From Cepaea nemoralis (lineage: Eukaryota; Mollusca; Gastropoda; Stylommatophora; Helicidae), in contig JACEFZ010022429.1 of assembly GCA_014155875.1 (NCBI GenBank), positions 1 to 64,000 on the forward strand: 64,000 bases of DNA, written 5' to 3'. The position numbers were made by a program, and so were the translations under genes. This document shows positions 27,957-39,055 of the stretch, one piece after another. Each line of letters begins with the position of its first letter. Within the stretch, counting starts at the first letter, position 1. The notes below the pieces were generated by a model. That model was not told the DNA's origin and made no database searches. It worked only from the letters and a program-made list of their open reading frames with translations.

Positions 27957-28092
27957 AATCTCATCTCATCTCATCATGTTCCTCTTGTACTTGCGGTGTC
28001 GAGGTGAAGTATGACCAGCGGGAGAATGCCCGCTTATGGGCTTCATGTATCGATATGCCCATGGACACTGTTATTCCCTGCGTCCATCGCAA
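27957..28092 (-). mobile_element. LINE-S 3' end fragment
   Basis: Reverse of 26170-26312: GCGGGAGAATGCCCGCTTAT, GTATCGATA and a CATCTCATCTCATC tail at its left. Confidence 0.8.
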
Positions 28093-28778
28093 TTTTATAT
28101 TTTAAAATTGTCAAAGAGCTACGTAAGAGCTCAGAGCTAAGAAGAATATAAAGAGAGCTAGAGAAGAGGAAAGTAACATAGCGATCTAGGAAACAAGACA
28201 GAAGAGACACAAGCACGAGAGAGAACTATAAATAGTTCTCTAACTGGACACACTCGTGTCAACAAGGAGGTCATTGAGTATACGTGAGCTGGGGTTACCC
28301 AAGAGACTGGGAAACCCGCATCACGAGAAGTGACCATGCAATCTGGTTACTCTAACCAGGTGACCAGCGTGCTGGAACTCCAAGCACGCAAAGCAGCTAA
28401 TGCATGAAGAGTCAATTGCTCGTGGCTGAACACGCCACAGAGAGATTCGTCAGACTGGGACTCGACGGCGTAGGTGACGGACTGTATATCCGCTGTGAAT
28501 ACTCTGTTGCTAAGAAGGACAGTATCAATAGTTAGGACTTAAGCTTAGCTTCATTAGTTATTACCATCAACATCATCTTCTCACTACATATTTATAACAT
28601 ACTATGATGTTTAATACCGATGTGGTATTCCGCTCGCGGAGCTCATGTACTATCAGCTCCAAATAAAATGTATCCTTTTGTACAAGATACGAGTTGTCAT
28701 TTTCGTGTGGTACAAAAGAAGGGAATCCTTGTATGCCTGTCGCAATTGAGTTGTTGACAAAAATGTATACCGTAACAG
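28093..28778. other. No gene recognised
   Basis: Unassigned intergenic sequence with a purine-rich stretch (28135-28200). I saw no protein motif. Confidence 0.5.
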
Positions 28779-28945
28779 AGCCTCCTCCGTGGCATAAAGG
28801 TTTGCGAGCGCGATTGTGAGCCGTTTATCATGCGTTCGAAACGCGCCGCGACCGATTTGGCAGCAGACCGTGTCGCTCTTCGGTTTTAACGTGTTGGTAT
28901 GGCTGGTGTTGACAGCGATGTCCTGTAAATGAGATATGCAAAAAT
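28779..28945 (+). repeat. SINE-1 copy with internal deletion
   Basis: Head CCTCCTCCGTGGCATAAAGG with B box GCGTTCGAAACGC, CAGCAGACCGTGTCGC, then a jump to GGCTGGTGTTGACAGCGATG and the end GATATGCAAA. Confidence 0.82.
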
Positions 28946-29198
28946 AAACACCATAATTGAATTGATATCGCTTGATATATTTTAACATCACCTAGATGGA
29001 AATCTTACACCCATTTTTAACGACAAGAAATTTTTTTAACTAGGCCAGACTTTTACGATACTGCCAAATAATAACATAACAGACAAAATTACTTATCACA
29101 ATAACTGAAGGAAAAATGCATAATGTTGGTATTGATCTGTAACATTGACTATTACAGTATATTACAAACACAAAGTACTAGTATATAATTGTACTTAC

Positions 29199-29250
29199 TT
29201 TTGTTTCTGATCGATATTCTATAGGTTATGTTTACATGTGATATACTATT
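29199..29250 (-). other. Candidate 5' untranslated exon of gene A
   Basis: On the minus strand a strong donor GTAAGTAC (29191-29198) follows a short AT-rich segment that is preceded by a TATA-like box. Joined to the acceptor before the gene A ATG it would give the context AACAAAA-ATGG, with a purine at -3 and G at +4. It contains a minimal upstream ATG-TAA. This is inference only: no counterpart was found upstream of gene B inside the window. Confidence 0.28.
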
Positions 29251-29272
29251 TCTCTGTTTGCTCGGCTGCAAG

Positions 29273-29283
29273 TATATATAAAC
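29273..29283 (-). promoter_or_regulatory. TATA-like box upstream of candidate gene A 5' exon
   Basis: TTTATATATA on the minus strand, about 25-30 bp before the putative transcription start near 29250. TA-rich strings are frequent here, so the support is its distance to the candidate exon rather than the motif alone. Confidence 0.25.
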
Positions 29284-29675
29284 TACCTTGCTTCAAAAAC
29301 AATACATATTTTACTGATAAACGCCTGTTCCCGTGACCTCAATAAATATATCTACACAGTTTAGTGGTCCAATATTCACGGTAACTTGCTAATAGTGATA
29401 ACAGAAATTCCGTACTTTCTTGTTATCTATAATTTCAATTGTTCAATTGTTAGAATGAATGTTAGCATTTTAAGTATTATTAGAGCCCCAAGGGACCATG
29501 ATTATTGTTAGTATATTCTCATTTGAAAGAATAAATATATTCTTAACCGCCCCATTCTTTTTCCATCATCATCACGTTCACTGTGAAATGGCGTAGGAGA
29601 TCATGTCTCTCCACAAATTTCGTCCTTGAAGTTCTGTATCAGTTCTACTGTCGACGTTACCCCATGCAACCGTCC

Positions 29676-31055
29676 CAAACTATCAAGCATTTTTGTTACA
29701 GACATTCAAGCATTTTTGTCACAAACTATCAAGCATATTTGTCATAGATTATCAAGCATTTTTGTCACACACTATCAAGTATTTTTTGTCACAGACTTTC
29801 AAGCACTGTTATCACAGACTATCAAGCATTTTTGTCACATATTTTCAAGCACTGTTGTCACAGATTATCAAGCATTTTTGTCATACACTATCAAGCATTT
29901 TTGTCACTCACTATTAAGCATTTTTGTCACAGACTATCAAGCATTTTTGTCACACACTATCAAGAATTTTTGTCACAGACTATCAAGCATTTTTGTCACA
30001 CACTATCAAGCATTTTTGTCACAGATTATCAAGCATTTTTGTCACACACTATCAAGCATTTTTGTCACAGGCTATCAAGCATTTTTGTCACAGACTATCG
30101 AGCATTTTTGTCACATATTTTAAAGCACTGTTGTCACATATTATCCAGCATTTTTGTCACATACTATCAAGCATTTTTGTCACAGACTTTCAAGCACGGT
30201 TGTCACACACTATCAAGCATTTTTATCACATATTTTCAAGCACTGTTGTCACAGATTATCAACCATTTTTGTCACACAATATCAAGCATATTTGTCACAC
30301 ACTATCAAGCATTTTTGTCACAGACTATCAAGCATTTTTGTCACACACTATCAAGCATTTTTGTCACAGACTATCAAGCATTTTTGTCACACACTATCAA
30401 GCATTTTTGTCACAGACTATCAAGCATTTTTGTCACATACTATCAAGCATTTTTGTCACACACTATCAAGCATTTTTGTCACACACTATCAAGCATTTTT
30501 GTCACAGACTATCAAGCATTTTTGTCACACACTATCAAGCATTTTTGTCACAGACTATCAAGCATTTTTGTCACACACTATCAAGCATTTTTGTCACAGA
30601 CTATCAAGCATTTTTGTCACACACTATCAAGCATTTTTGTCACACACTATCAAGCATTTTTGTCACAGACTATCAAGCATTTTTGTCACACACTATCAAG
30701 CATTTTTGTCACAGACTATCAAGCATTTTTATCGCAGACTATCAAGCATTTTTGCCACAGACTTTCAAGCACGGTTGTCACACACTATCAAGCATTTTTG
30801 TCACATATTTTCAAGAACTGTTGTCACAGATTATCAAGCATTTTTGTCACACACTATCAAGCATTTTTGTCACAGACTATCAAGCATTTTTGTGACAGAC
30901 TATCAAGCATTTTTGTCACAGGCTATCAAGCATTTTTGTCACAGGCTATCAAGCATTTTTGTCACAGACTATCAAGCATTTTTGTCTCAGACTATCAAGC
31001 ATTTTTTGTCACAGACTATCATGAATTTTTGTCACAGACTATCAAGCATACTTTC
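29676..31055. repeat. 24-bp minisatellite, about 57 copies
   Basis: Units of ACTATCAAGCATTTTTGTCA plus CASA, alternating CACA and CAGA so that a 48-bp higher-order unit is common. Because 24 is a multiple of 3 and no unit contains a forward stop, all three plus frames are open (up to 442 codons). Variant blocks (TTTCAAGCACGGTTGTCACA and following) recur at about 30185 and 30762. Confidence 0.95.
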
Positions 31056-31268
31056 TGTCGGTCTGCCACTACCCTGTATATGATAAATCGCTCTAGTCGT
31101 CACGATGCTTTCCAATGTCCCTCTTCTCATTGTGTCAGAAAAGAAGTATTTCTTTCTTAAAGTTGCAAAGCGAATAATGTTCTACTTTGATTATAACTGA
31201 AACAAAAAATCACGACTTCAACACGATGTGACAATGAAACATAAACAAGTTAGGCATATCTGATTCAT

Positions 31269-31271
<3 letters not shown>

Positions 31272-31333
<62 letters not shown>
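31272..31333. repeat. (GA)n microsatellite
   Basis: About 30 GA units. Confidence 0.97.
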
Positions 31334-31338
<5 letters not shown>

Positions 31339-31559
31339 AATAACAAATACAGACACAGTGTGCATATTAATATTAAAATAACTCCAAGCAAATATGTCAT
31401 TAGTAAACTCAACAACAAAACAACTAATCCGACGTTTCGATTCTTGCGATCATCTTTAGGAACGGCACAAAAATATATAAAGAAAATAAACAAATAAAAT
31501 TGTCAATAACGCAATGGGGCATCAACGCAGATAACGATTAATAAGATGCCAGCGGACAT

Positions 31560-32128
31560 CTACTTTAGTTAGCTTCTTCTAGTGACTCTGGCTGTCCCAG
31601 GTATTCACAACATTCCTCTCGGAAACAGAGCTGTTTCCAAACTCTTTTTAAATTGCATATTCAAATTTCAAAGTTAACTGCCAAACAGCAGATCAGGCTC
31701 AATACATGTTTTTTCAGCACTCTCTTTCTGATGATCAATGGAAGTATTGTATTGCATAAAATACTTTTCATCTTCTGAATTTTAGAATTTGCTTGGTATA
31801 TTCTGTTCTTAACCTCTGCCACGAAAATGGCCAGCCCATAGGTTATTTTTCTTTCGTTGATTTCGCCTATTACTTCCATTTGACCGTCCGGATTGTATTT
31901 AGTGATTGGTTAAATTGCACATATAAATGGGGCAACAGCAGCCTACAGACTCTGAGGATGATTTCTGGTTCTTATAGACCTGAGTTGATTCACTTCGTGA
32001 GCTAGTTTTCATTGTACCGTTACCTCCCACACATCTACACTGCTCATCTCCAATTTCTGTTTTTATTTTATGTCTTATTCTTCTCACTATAGTTCTCTCT
32101 GATATTTTAGTCACATGGCTCATTAAAC
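31560..32128 (-). pseudogene. LINE-R fragment, RT and C-terminal parts
   Basis: Minus strand LMSHVTKISERTIVRRIRHK, IGDEQCRCVGGNGT (RT), and lower down AEVKNRIYQANSKIQKMKSI. The piece between is missing. Continues at 32356-32560 beyond a SINE. Confidence 0.72.
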
Positions 32129-32355
32129 ATAACACCTTGCGGTGTAGGACATCGGGGTCTTGAGCCTGAGGAATTAAGGCCGCCAGGCTAGTGTAGTCGC
32201 ACGAACTGTGCGGGGTAAGGTTGTTTTGATTTGTGTGTGTGTTTTGTTTGTTTTTTTTGCTCGCCGATAGAAAATAAAATCCACAACTTACCAAGGATTT
32301 GAACCCGGTTCCCCCGAAGGATAACTCGGTATTCTTAGCGACTTTGCCATTTCTT
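32129..32355 (-). repeat. SINE-4, tRNA-headed, inserted in LINE-R
   Basis: Minus strand A box TGGCAAAGTCGC (32339-32350) and B box GGTTCAAATCC (32295-32305). The tRNA-unrelated body reaches 32129. LINE-R reads on both sides. Only one copy in the window. Confidence 0.65.
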
Positions 32356-32560
32356 CTTCATCAATAACCTTAATTTTTTCGACACTGGTATTATATGACC
32401 CCGAGAATTTACCTTTCTTCATTTGTCGTACAGCGTTTTCGGCTTCTGCTTTCAGTATTGGTGGTCCTTCACTTTGAACGTAATTCTTTGTTTCTGATCT
32501 ACCATGATCATCATCATATAACTCTTTTATATATTCTGTCCATCTTCCAATTATCTTTTA
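32356..32560 (-). pseudogene. LINE-R fragment upstream of SINE-4
   Basis: Minus strand RWTEYIKELYDDDHGR, then GPPILKAEAENAVRQMKKGK, the usual stretch just before the LINE RT domain. Confidence 0.78.
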
Positions 32561-32796
32561 TTTGTCGATTTATCTTTTTCCTTCTTTTGTATTCAAACAG
32601 CCACATGCTGTATGCTTTCTGTTGTCCAAAAATTCATGTATCTTTCTATACGTAGATTGTGTGTTTTCTTGTTGTCCTTCAATATCCTTGCACTGACTAT
32701 ATACCCAGGCTTCTTTCACTGCCTTACATTTTTGCACTATTTATGTAATCAATCTTTTAGAATAGTCACCTATGTCATCGTCGCAGTCTTGTTTAG

Positions 32797-32850
32797 CTGA
32801 TACAGACCTACTTCATTATCAATTCTTCAGACATCATATTGTTTCCAATA
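32797..32850 (-). pseudogene. LINE-Q RT sliver
   Basis: Matches the ACCTACTTCATTATCAAT and TTTCCAATAT region of the LINE-Q copy at 50315-50370. Cut by the TG repeat. Confidence 0.55.
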
Positions 32851-32855
32851 TGTGT

Positions 32856-32892
<37 letters not shown>

Positions 32893-32943
32893 TGTCTGTG
32901 AGTGTGTGTGAGAGTATATGTGTGTGTGTGCGTGTGTGTGTGC

Positions 32944-33010
<67 letters not shown>
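32851..33010. repeat. (TG)n microsatellite
   Basis: About 160 bp with a few TC, AG and CG interruptions. His-Thr and Cys-Val frames across it are artefacts. Confidence 0.97.
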
Positions 33011-33015
<5 letters not shown>

Positions 33016-33430
33016 CCACCCACACGGCACACCAGGAGGTTGATGCCAACAATCCCAGTATTCATTGCAGTGCCCCGGTGTATGATGGGACACAGCTCTG
33101 CGATGGAGCATAAAGGCCGGTGACGCAGAGCCAACCAGTTTATCAGCTCGTTCATTTCCCTCGACTCTCGCATGTCCCGTGACGAAGATGAAGGTGGCTT
33201 TACGGACAACAGACTTCCGCAGCGACCCAATCCACTATCTACGTAAAGATCCAGCTTCGACCTTCCGAATCATGCTCAATGAATCACTTAGTACACACAC
33301 GTTGATATAATGCTGTGATTCCAGCCATATGAAAGCCCGTGTAACTGCCATCACCTCCATCGTCATGCTGCTCCTAGTCATAGAGTGGTCACTGTCAGAC
33401 GTCGGGGTAGCCACCGGCTAGATGAAAGTA
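33011..33430 (-). pseudogene. LINE-V-like RNase H fragment
   Basis: Minus strand LSDSLSMIRKVEAG, FVTGHARVEGNERADKLVGS and then [12 protein letters not shown]: RNase H aspartate and histidine motifs of an I-type LINE. One stop within. Confidence 0.8.
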
Positions 33431-36328
33431 TTATTCACTGGCGTGCAACCCCAAATAGTCAGAAATTGACTAAGGACAAAATCTATATAGCTGAACTACA
33501 GATTAAGCCCTGAATATCCAACATACAGCTCCAAATAGCTCGTAACAAAATTGAAATGAACTGTGCTAAATATTCGCAAAGGAGTAGGAAGGAGAAGGTT
33601 AGCTGAGATAGATTTTTAAGTCTAAATTTAAGAGTATTTGACAACTATCCCAATACAGGGTTTTCTCCCCTGACTGTTCCCTTCCTTGGTGTGTAAGTAA
33701 TCCCCCACCAATGTACACACACACAACACGTATGCACAATTGGAATTAAAAGTATAACACTGAACTATGAGTTAAAACAAACTACACTCACTTTAATTAC
33801 TAATCATATTATTAGACATCTGATGTTTTTCAAGATGATGATGATGAATGCGTATAAGTTTATGCACTACAGTAATCATGAAAGTGAAATGATTAATATA
33901 AAATACATAACTCTGAATCCTGTCTGGATCAGTGAGAGGTCCGCTAACAGCCGTTATGCTCCGATCAGCAAACAGCCGTGGTCAGATCAGCGAACAGCCG
34001 GACGGTGTTCAGAACAAGGTAGGTCTGTCCTGTCTCCCCTAGTTCCTCGTTGTCACAGCACGGGTACTGGGCTCCTGATTGAGGGCTTGGAAGAGAACAT
34101 CAAGAATGTGTATTATCTAGTTCTACATCAGTACAATCCTAATTAATACATACATTCTATCACCCCCCTATACCATGACCAGTCTGGCCACGTTTCTCTT
34201 CCAGCTTTTCTGTGCGTTAACTCTCCTCCTACTCCCTCTATATCTCTATCCTACGGTCTTAGTCTGAGACGGGCTTTTTAATTGTCTCACACGCCTGTAA
34301 TTATTACATTTATGTCGTCCCATGTCCATGTTGCTAATACAGACAGACTTATTCGTACAGCCGCTCCGTCCAAAGTCGGTTTAGCAGCTCAAGGGTCGGT
34401 AATGATATTATAATAGTACCTGATCATCAGGGCTTACAAGCCGTGACCGGTATCTGTGCCAGGCTTCCGTGAATTACCGTGAACGCTCGTCCACCATACA
34501 CTGGAAATTTTAGCACCATATACACTATACCAATTGTGGGTAATGTCTGGACCATTACACATCTGCTTCCACACAATCGATTGCCAATGTGCCAATGCGC
34601 ACACAATAGCATAACACCAAATTCTTCTTAGTGAGTTGCCATATAACAAATCACCATCAACTAAACCTAAGGTATGCGAATTCAAAATGGCATATAAGGT
34701 TATTCTTACATGCGTAGTATGAATGCAAACAGGAAGTAATATCTTTGTGTACAACAAACTGGGAAACATAGGTTCCATATACGTCACAGACCAAATAAAA
34801 GTCTGCCGAATGCATGTCCAAAGTATAACAAAAATTATGCATATGACAATTCAACTATATCAAACATCCAATATACATACATTATATTACTTCAAAATGG
34901 ACATATAATGATACTCAACATAATAGCATAAGGCATTATTAATTAGTAATAATATTGTATAGCTACAAAATGAGATATACAACAAGTCTAATTGAAGTGA
35001 CCACACAGAACAGTCACATTGCTGATCTGCCTGGTTTAGTCACAAATTAGCCACTGCTGTGGTAAAATTAAAAGCAATATAGTCAGTGGACTATATTCTG
35101 CACAATAAATGCACGCACAAAAAGGCAACTAGGCTAGTGTACAAAGAACAGACAAGCATCTACTATGACACCTCAAGTATGTCTAGAACTTAGCCAAGAT
35201 ATGCCGAACATAGGGTTCCTACTTCTCAGAAGAAGAACACATAAAGAAATATGATATTGTACACTGAACTGAGAAGGAATAGTGCACTCTCAAGTAACCT
35301 GAGACAATGATATTTCTTGAAATAACCTAGGTCAGATGTAGACTGAAAATTAGTACAAACATCTAAAAGACTTGACTAGTTACTAAGAAATAACTTTCCT
35401 ATTGGAGTTTAGCAGACATATGACTACAAAACATTGAGCTGGCTGTCTACCTGTTCAGAGATTTTTCATTTCTAACATGACACAGGTCTAGGGAGCCTTA
35501 TTTAAGCTGAGTCCAGCAGACAGTGTCTGAGACACTATTATCTCCTTGGCACCTTCCTGTCTATCCCAAGCCACCATTCACATTCCTCCAGTCCTGCTCT
35601 AATTGCCTTATCAGATCTGTTTCACACATCCCTACAGTGCAGACACATTATCTCCCAGCATGTCCAGTCATAAATTCTTTCTGCATGCACACTAGCCCTC
35701 ACACCTGTGGCAGTGGGCAGTCTCTGTTCAGCTTGCCTTTCACACTGTGTGTGGCCAGTCTTGACACTTCGCAGCTGACCGGTTTTACAAGGTCTGTTTC
35801 ACACTCTACTGAGTCTGCCAGTCTGAGTGGTCAGCTGGACTTGGCTTGTTTACAGCCCTAGGCCTATTATCTCCACTTGGATCAGACCTTGGTCACGCCT
35901 GTGCGGTTTTATTAGGCAGACACTTTCACCTGTATTCTGACAGATTAGCCCTGGCGTCACAGCTCAGTGGGTTTTTACAGTGCTAGTAGAGAATATATTC
36001 ATTCATATGTTCCTGTCTCTAAGTGGTACCTCAGATGTTGAAGTCCATGAAAATATTATGGGTTGTAAACGCGGCATTTCGATAGTCACTATTGTGATGT
36101 GTCCCAGTCTAGTTTGTGTATAATATCTGCTGATTGTGCATGGTGATTCCAGTGTATTTGACTCTGTGGCAGGGATCTTGGTAAGTGTGAGGCACATCCT
36201 ACTGCGATCCTCTGTGTCGGACCGAGATCATCTATACTCATGCACCATGTACCTCAATGCCGTATATGGTACTCCTGAACTGTAAAATTCAGATTCATGT
36301 TCAAGTTTGTGTACCTATTATCATCATC
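33431..36328. other. No gene recognised (about 2.9 kb)
   Basis: Long unassigned stretch. It has a short tandem of TCAGCGAACAGCCG type near 33960-34000 and AT-rich parts at 34700-35400. Short open frames lack recognisable motifs. It could contain an unfamiliar transposon. Confidence 0.5.
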
Positions 36329-36990
36329 AAGTGCCGTGCCGGCTGGCGTAGGCATTTATGGCTCTCCACAGATCTCGGTCTTTGGTGTTCTGGACCAACT
36401 CTGCTGATGATATTCCTCCATGCCACCGTCTCAATCCGTCCAGCATCATTTCTCTTGGTCTGCCTCTGCCTCTCTTCCATTCGATCTTTCCAGTTGTCAC
36501 GATGTTCTCCAATGTCTCTCTTCTCATAATATGACCAAAGAAAGCTGTTTGTCTCTTTCTTATTGTTGTATAAAGTGTTCTAGTTTCATTAGCCTCTTTC
36601 AGGCAATCGTTGTTAGTTACTCTGGCTGTTCAAGGAATTCGCAACATTCGTCTTAAAAACCACATCTCTGTTGCTTCTAAGTTCTTCCTAATTTGTTCAT
36701 TTACATTCCAGATTCACTGCCATGCAGCAAAACTGGCTCTATATAGCATTTTAGCACTCTCTTTCTTACATTCATTGATAGCGACTTATTGCATAAGATA
36801 CTCTTCATTTTCTGAAATGCTGTCTTTGCCTGCCCTATTCTGCTCTTAATCTCTGTTGTACATCTCCCATCTGATGTTATAAGTGTCCCTAGGTATTTAA
36901 AATTGTCCACTTGGTTGAGAATTTCCCCTTCTATTTCTATGTGACATTTTGGTGGTTCCTATTATAGTTTGTTAAATTTATTTCTTGGTG
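36329..36990 (-). pseudogene. LINE-R 3' fragment
   Basis: Minus strand MDNFKYLGTLITSDGRCTTE, KTAFQKMKSILCNKSLSMNV, RKRVLKCYIEPVLLHGSE, then IEWKRGRGRPREMMLDGLRR and WHGGISSAELVQ, ending YASRHGT. Confidence 0.85.
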
Positions 36991-37016
36991 CTGCCATAGG
37001 TGTCCTCAGGGTAGGA

Positions 37017-37467
<451 letters not shown>

Positions 37468-37544
37468 ATGTGGGATTCATAAAATTGTTGATTTTTCCTG
37501 AAATCGCTACTTGATTATCTTTCGTTTGGGGTGTACAATATTAT

Positions 37545-37547
<3 letters not shown>

Positions 37548-37577
<30 letters not shown>
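37548..37577 (+). repeat. Poly-C homopolymer, 30 bp
   Basis: Uninterrupted C, 178 bp after the poly-G run and thus complementary to it. Confidence 0.97.
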
Positions 37578-37797
37578 ACCAAGAACCCCTGGAAAGTTTT
37601 GTCTAAATCTAATATGTTCTTGTTAACCGAGGGAAATGTATAAGGTGCTTTTTCTCTCATCCGTTTTTTATTCTTCTTCTTTTTCTGTGGCCCGAACGTA
37701 GTCAGCGTTGGGCTTTTCCTTTTAGTACCATAGTAGAGGAAACTGTGTCTTCCCTTTGCTTGCTTTTTCCCTGTTTATTACAAGTGTAAGATCTTTC

Positions 37798-38045
37798 CGT
37801 AGCCTGCTCCGTGGCTAAAGGATTGCGAACGCGGTTCGTGAGCAGGGTATCAGGTGTTCGAAGCTCAGATGCGGCCGATTTGTGCAGCAGACCGTGTCGC
37901 GTTGTGTTATAACGTGATGGTATGGGAGCAGGTCGTTCAGAAAGCAATGGCAAACTACTGAACGTAACACTTGCCTAGTACATCAACAGCAGCTGAAAAA
38001 TGCTGGTGTTGACTGCAATGTCCCGTAAGGGATACGCAACACAAA
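37798..38045 (+). repeat. SINE-1, most complete copy
   Basis: tRNA-like head: A box region CCGTGGCTAAAGGATTGCG, B box GTGTTCGAAGCTC. Then GCAGCAGACCGTGTCGCG, GCAAACTACTGAACG, CATCAACAGCAGCTGAAAAA and the end GGGATACGCAAC. About 248 bp. Used here as the reference for the family. Confidence 0.88.
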
Positions 38046-38340
38046 CAAGATCTTTCCGGTTAATTTGGAGATCTGCAAGCATTGTTATCTTGTCGATGTA
38101 ACTTACTGTATCGAAAATTTCTGTGTAAATTATTGTGGGTCGTAGTTTATTTATATCTAACAGCCTATTAATATTCTCAGTAAATGGACAGCATGTGTTG
38201 AACCCTCGCCTTCTACAGACCCACATGTTCATTCTACATTTCTGTTTGTATTGTCTTCGTAAGCCTTTGCGTGATGAACCATAGCAGAATCTTTGTGATG
38301 TAACTGCTTGCGCTAACTGGTCAAGGTTTATCACATTCTA
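38046..38340 (-). pseudogene. LINE-Q-type RT fragment
   Basis: Minus strand reading EIFDTVSYIDKITMLADLQI preceded by CRRRGFNTCCPFTENI, fitting RT sequence around the first catalytic aspartate. Truncated at SINE-1. Confidence 0.6.
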
Positions 38341-38514
38341 AAACTCCTCATTTCGTACATAGTTGGTTGAATAAGTTGTTACTTAAGCTACATATAAATA
38401 TAAAAATGTTTACACCCACTCATAACAAAATAATTATATCACGTGTGCTTCAGACACACACTTTGACATTTTTGCCTGTGATACAAAATTCGTGCACTGA
38501 GCTGGACACCTAAT

Positions 38515-38795
38515 GTTAAAGAGAGATTACCCGTTTCCATGTCCTGGGTCGTGTTGGGTACATGGAGCTAATCCCATGTTTGTAAAGACCAATCGGCATT
38601 CGATTGGTGATATCGTCTATATGACGATGGTCCCCTTTACTTCAGAAAATTTCCCAGTATCTAGTTTATTATGGGTGGACGTGAGCCCAGATCATCTGTT
38701 TTAAACATCTCACCTCGATGGGAATTCGAACATATGACACCCGGGCAGGTAGGTAAGCATGCTAGCCACGCTGTTATCGTGGTTTCCATGAACAT
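38515..38795 (-). repeat. SINE-3 copy
   Basis: Right-hand head GTGGCTAGCATGCTTACC with B box GTTCGAATTCC (minus strand). Body GACCAATCGGCATTCGATTG on plus. Confidence 0.72.
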
Positions 38796-39055
38796 ACTGC
38801 TATCACTTCTGTTTTAGTGGAACAATGATAGATCATTTTCATGATGACGTTCCTTGCATTAAATCAAACAATTCTATACAAATCAGCACAGTAGCAACAG
38901 ACATAAAAACACGAACAACAAAACAAACATGAACCTAATAAAACGTTTATTGTGCTCGCTGGTGCTAGGGTCTTGTATCAATTAAACTCAATCAAAGGAC
39001 TGAGATTACGCTATCAGCCTCTCAAACCAGCGTAGCTCAATCAGTTGAGTTGAGC

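Larger units (their letters stand above)
28946..29672. other. AT-rich intergenic sequence
   Basis: Apart from the candidate gene A 5' exon and TATA-like box described separately, nothing recognised. Confidence 0.45.

Noticed and set aside
29832..31160. Long 442-codon open frame
   Set aside because: It lies in a 24-bp minisatellite that is open in all three forward frames; no start context, domain or splice structure supports a gene.
32772..33230. His-Thr and Cys-Val repeat proteins on both strands
   Set aside because: They are translation of a TG microsatellite joined to a LINE RNase H remnant.
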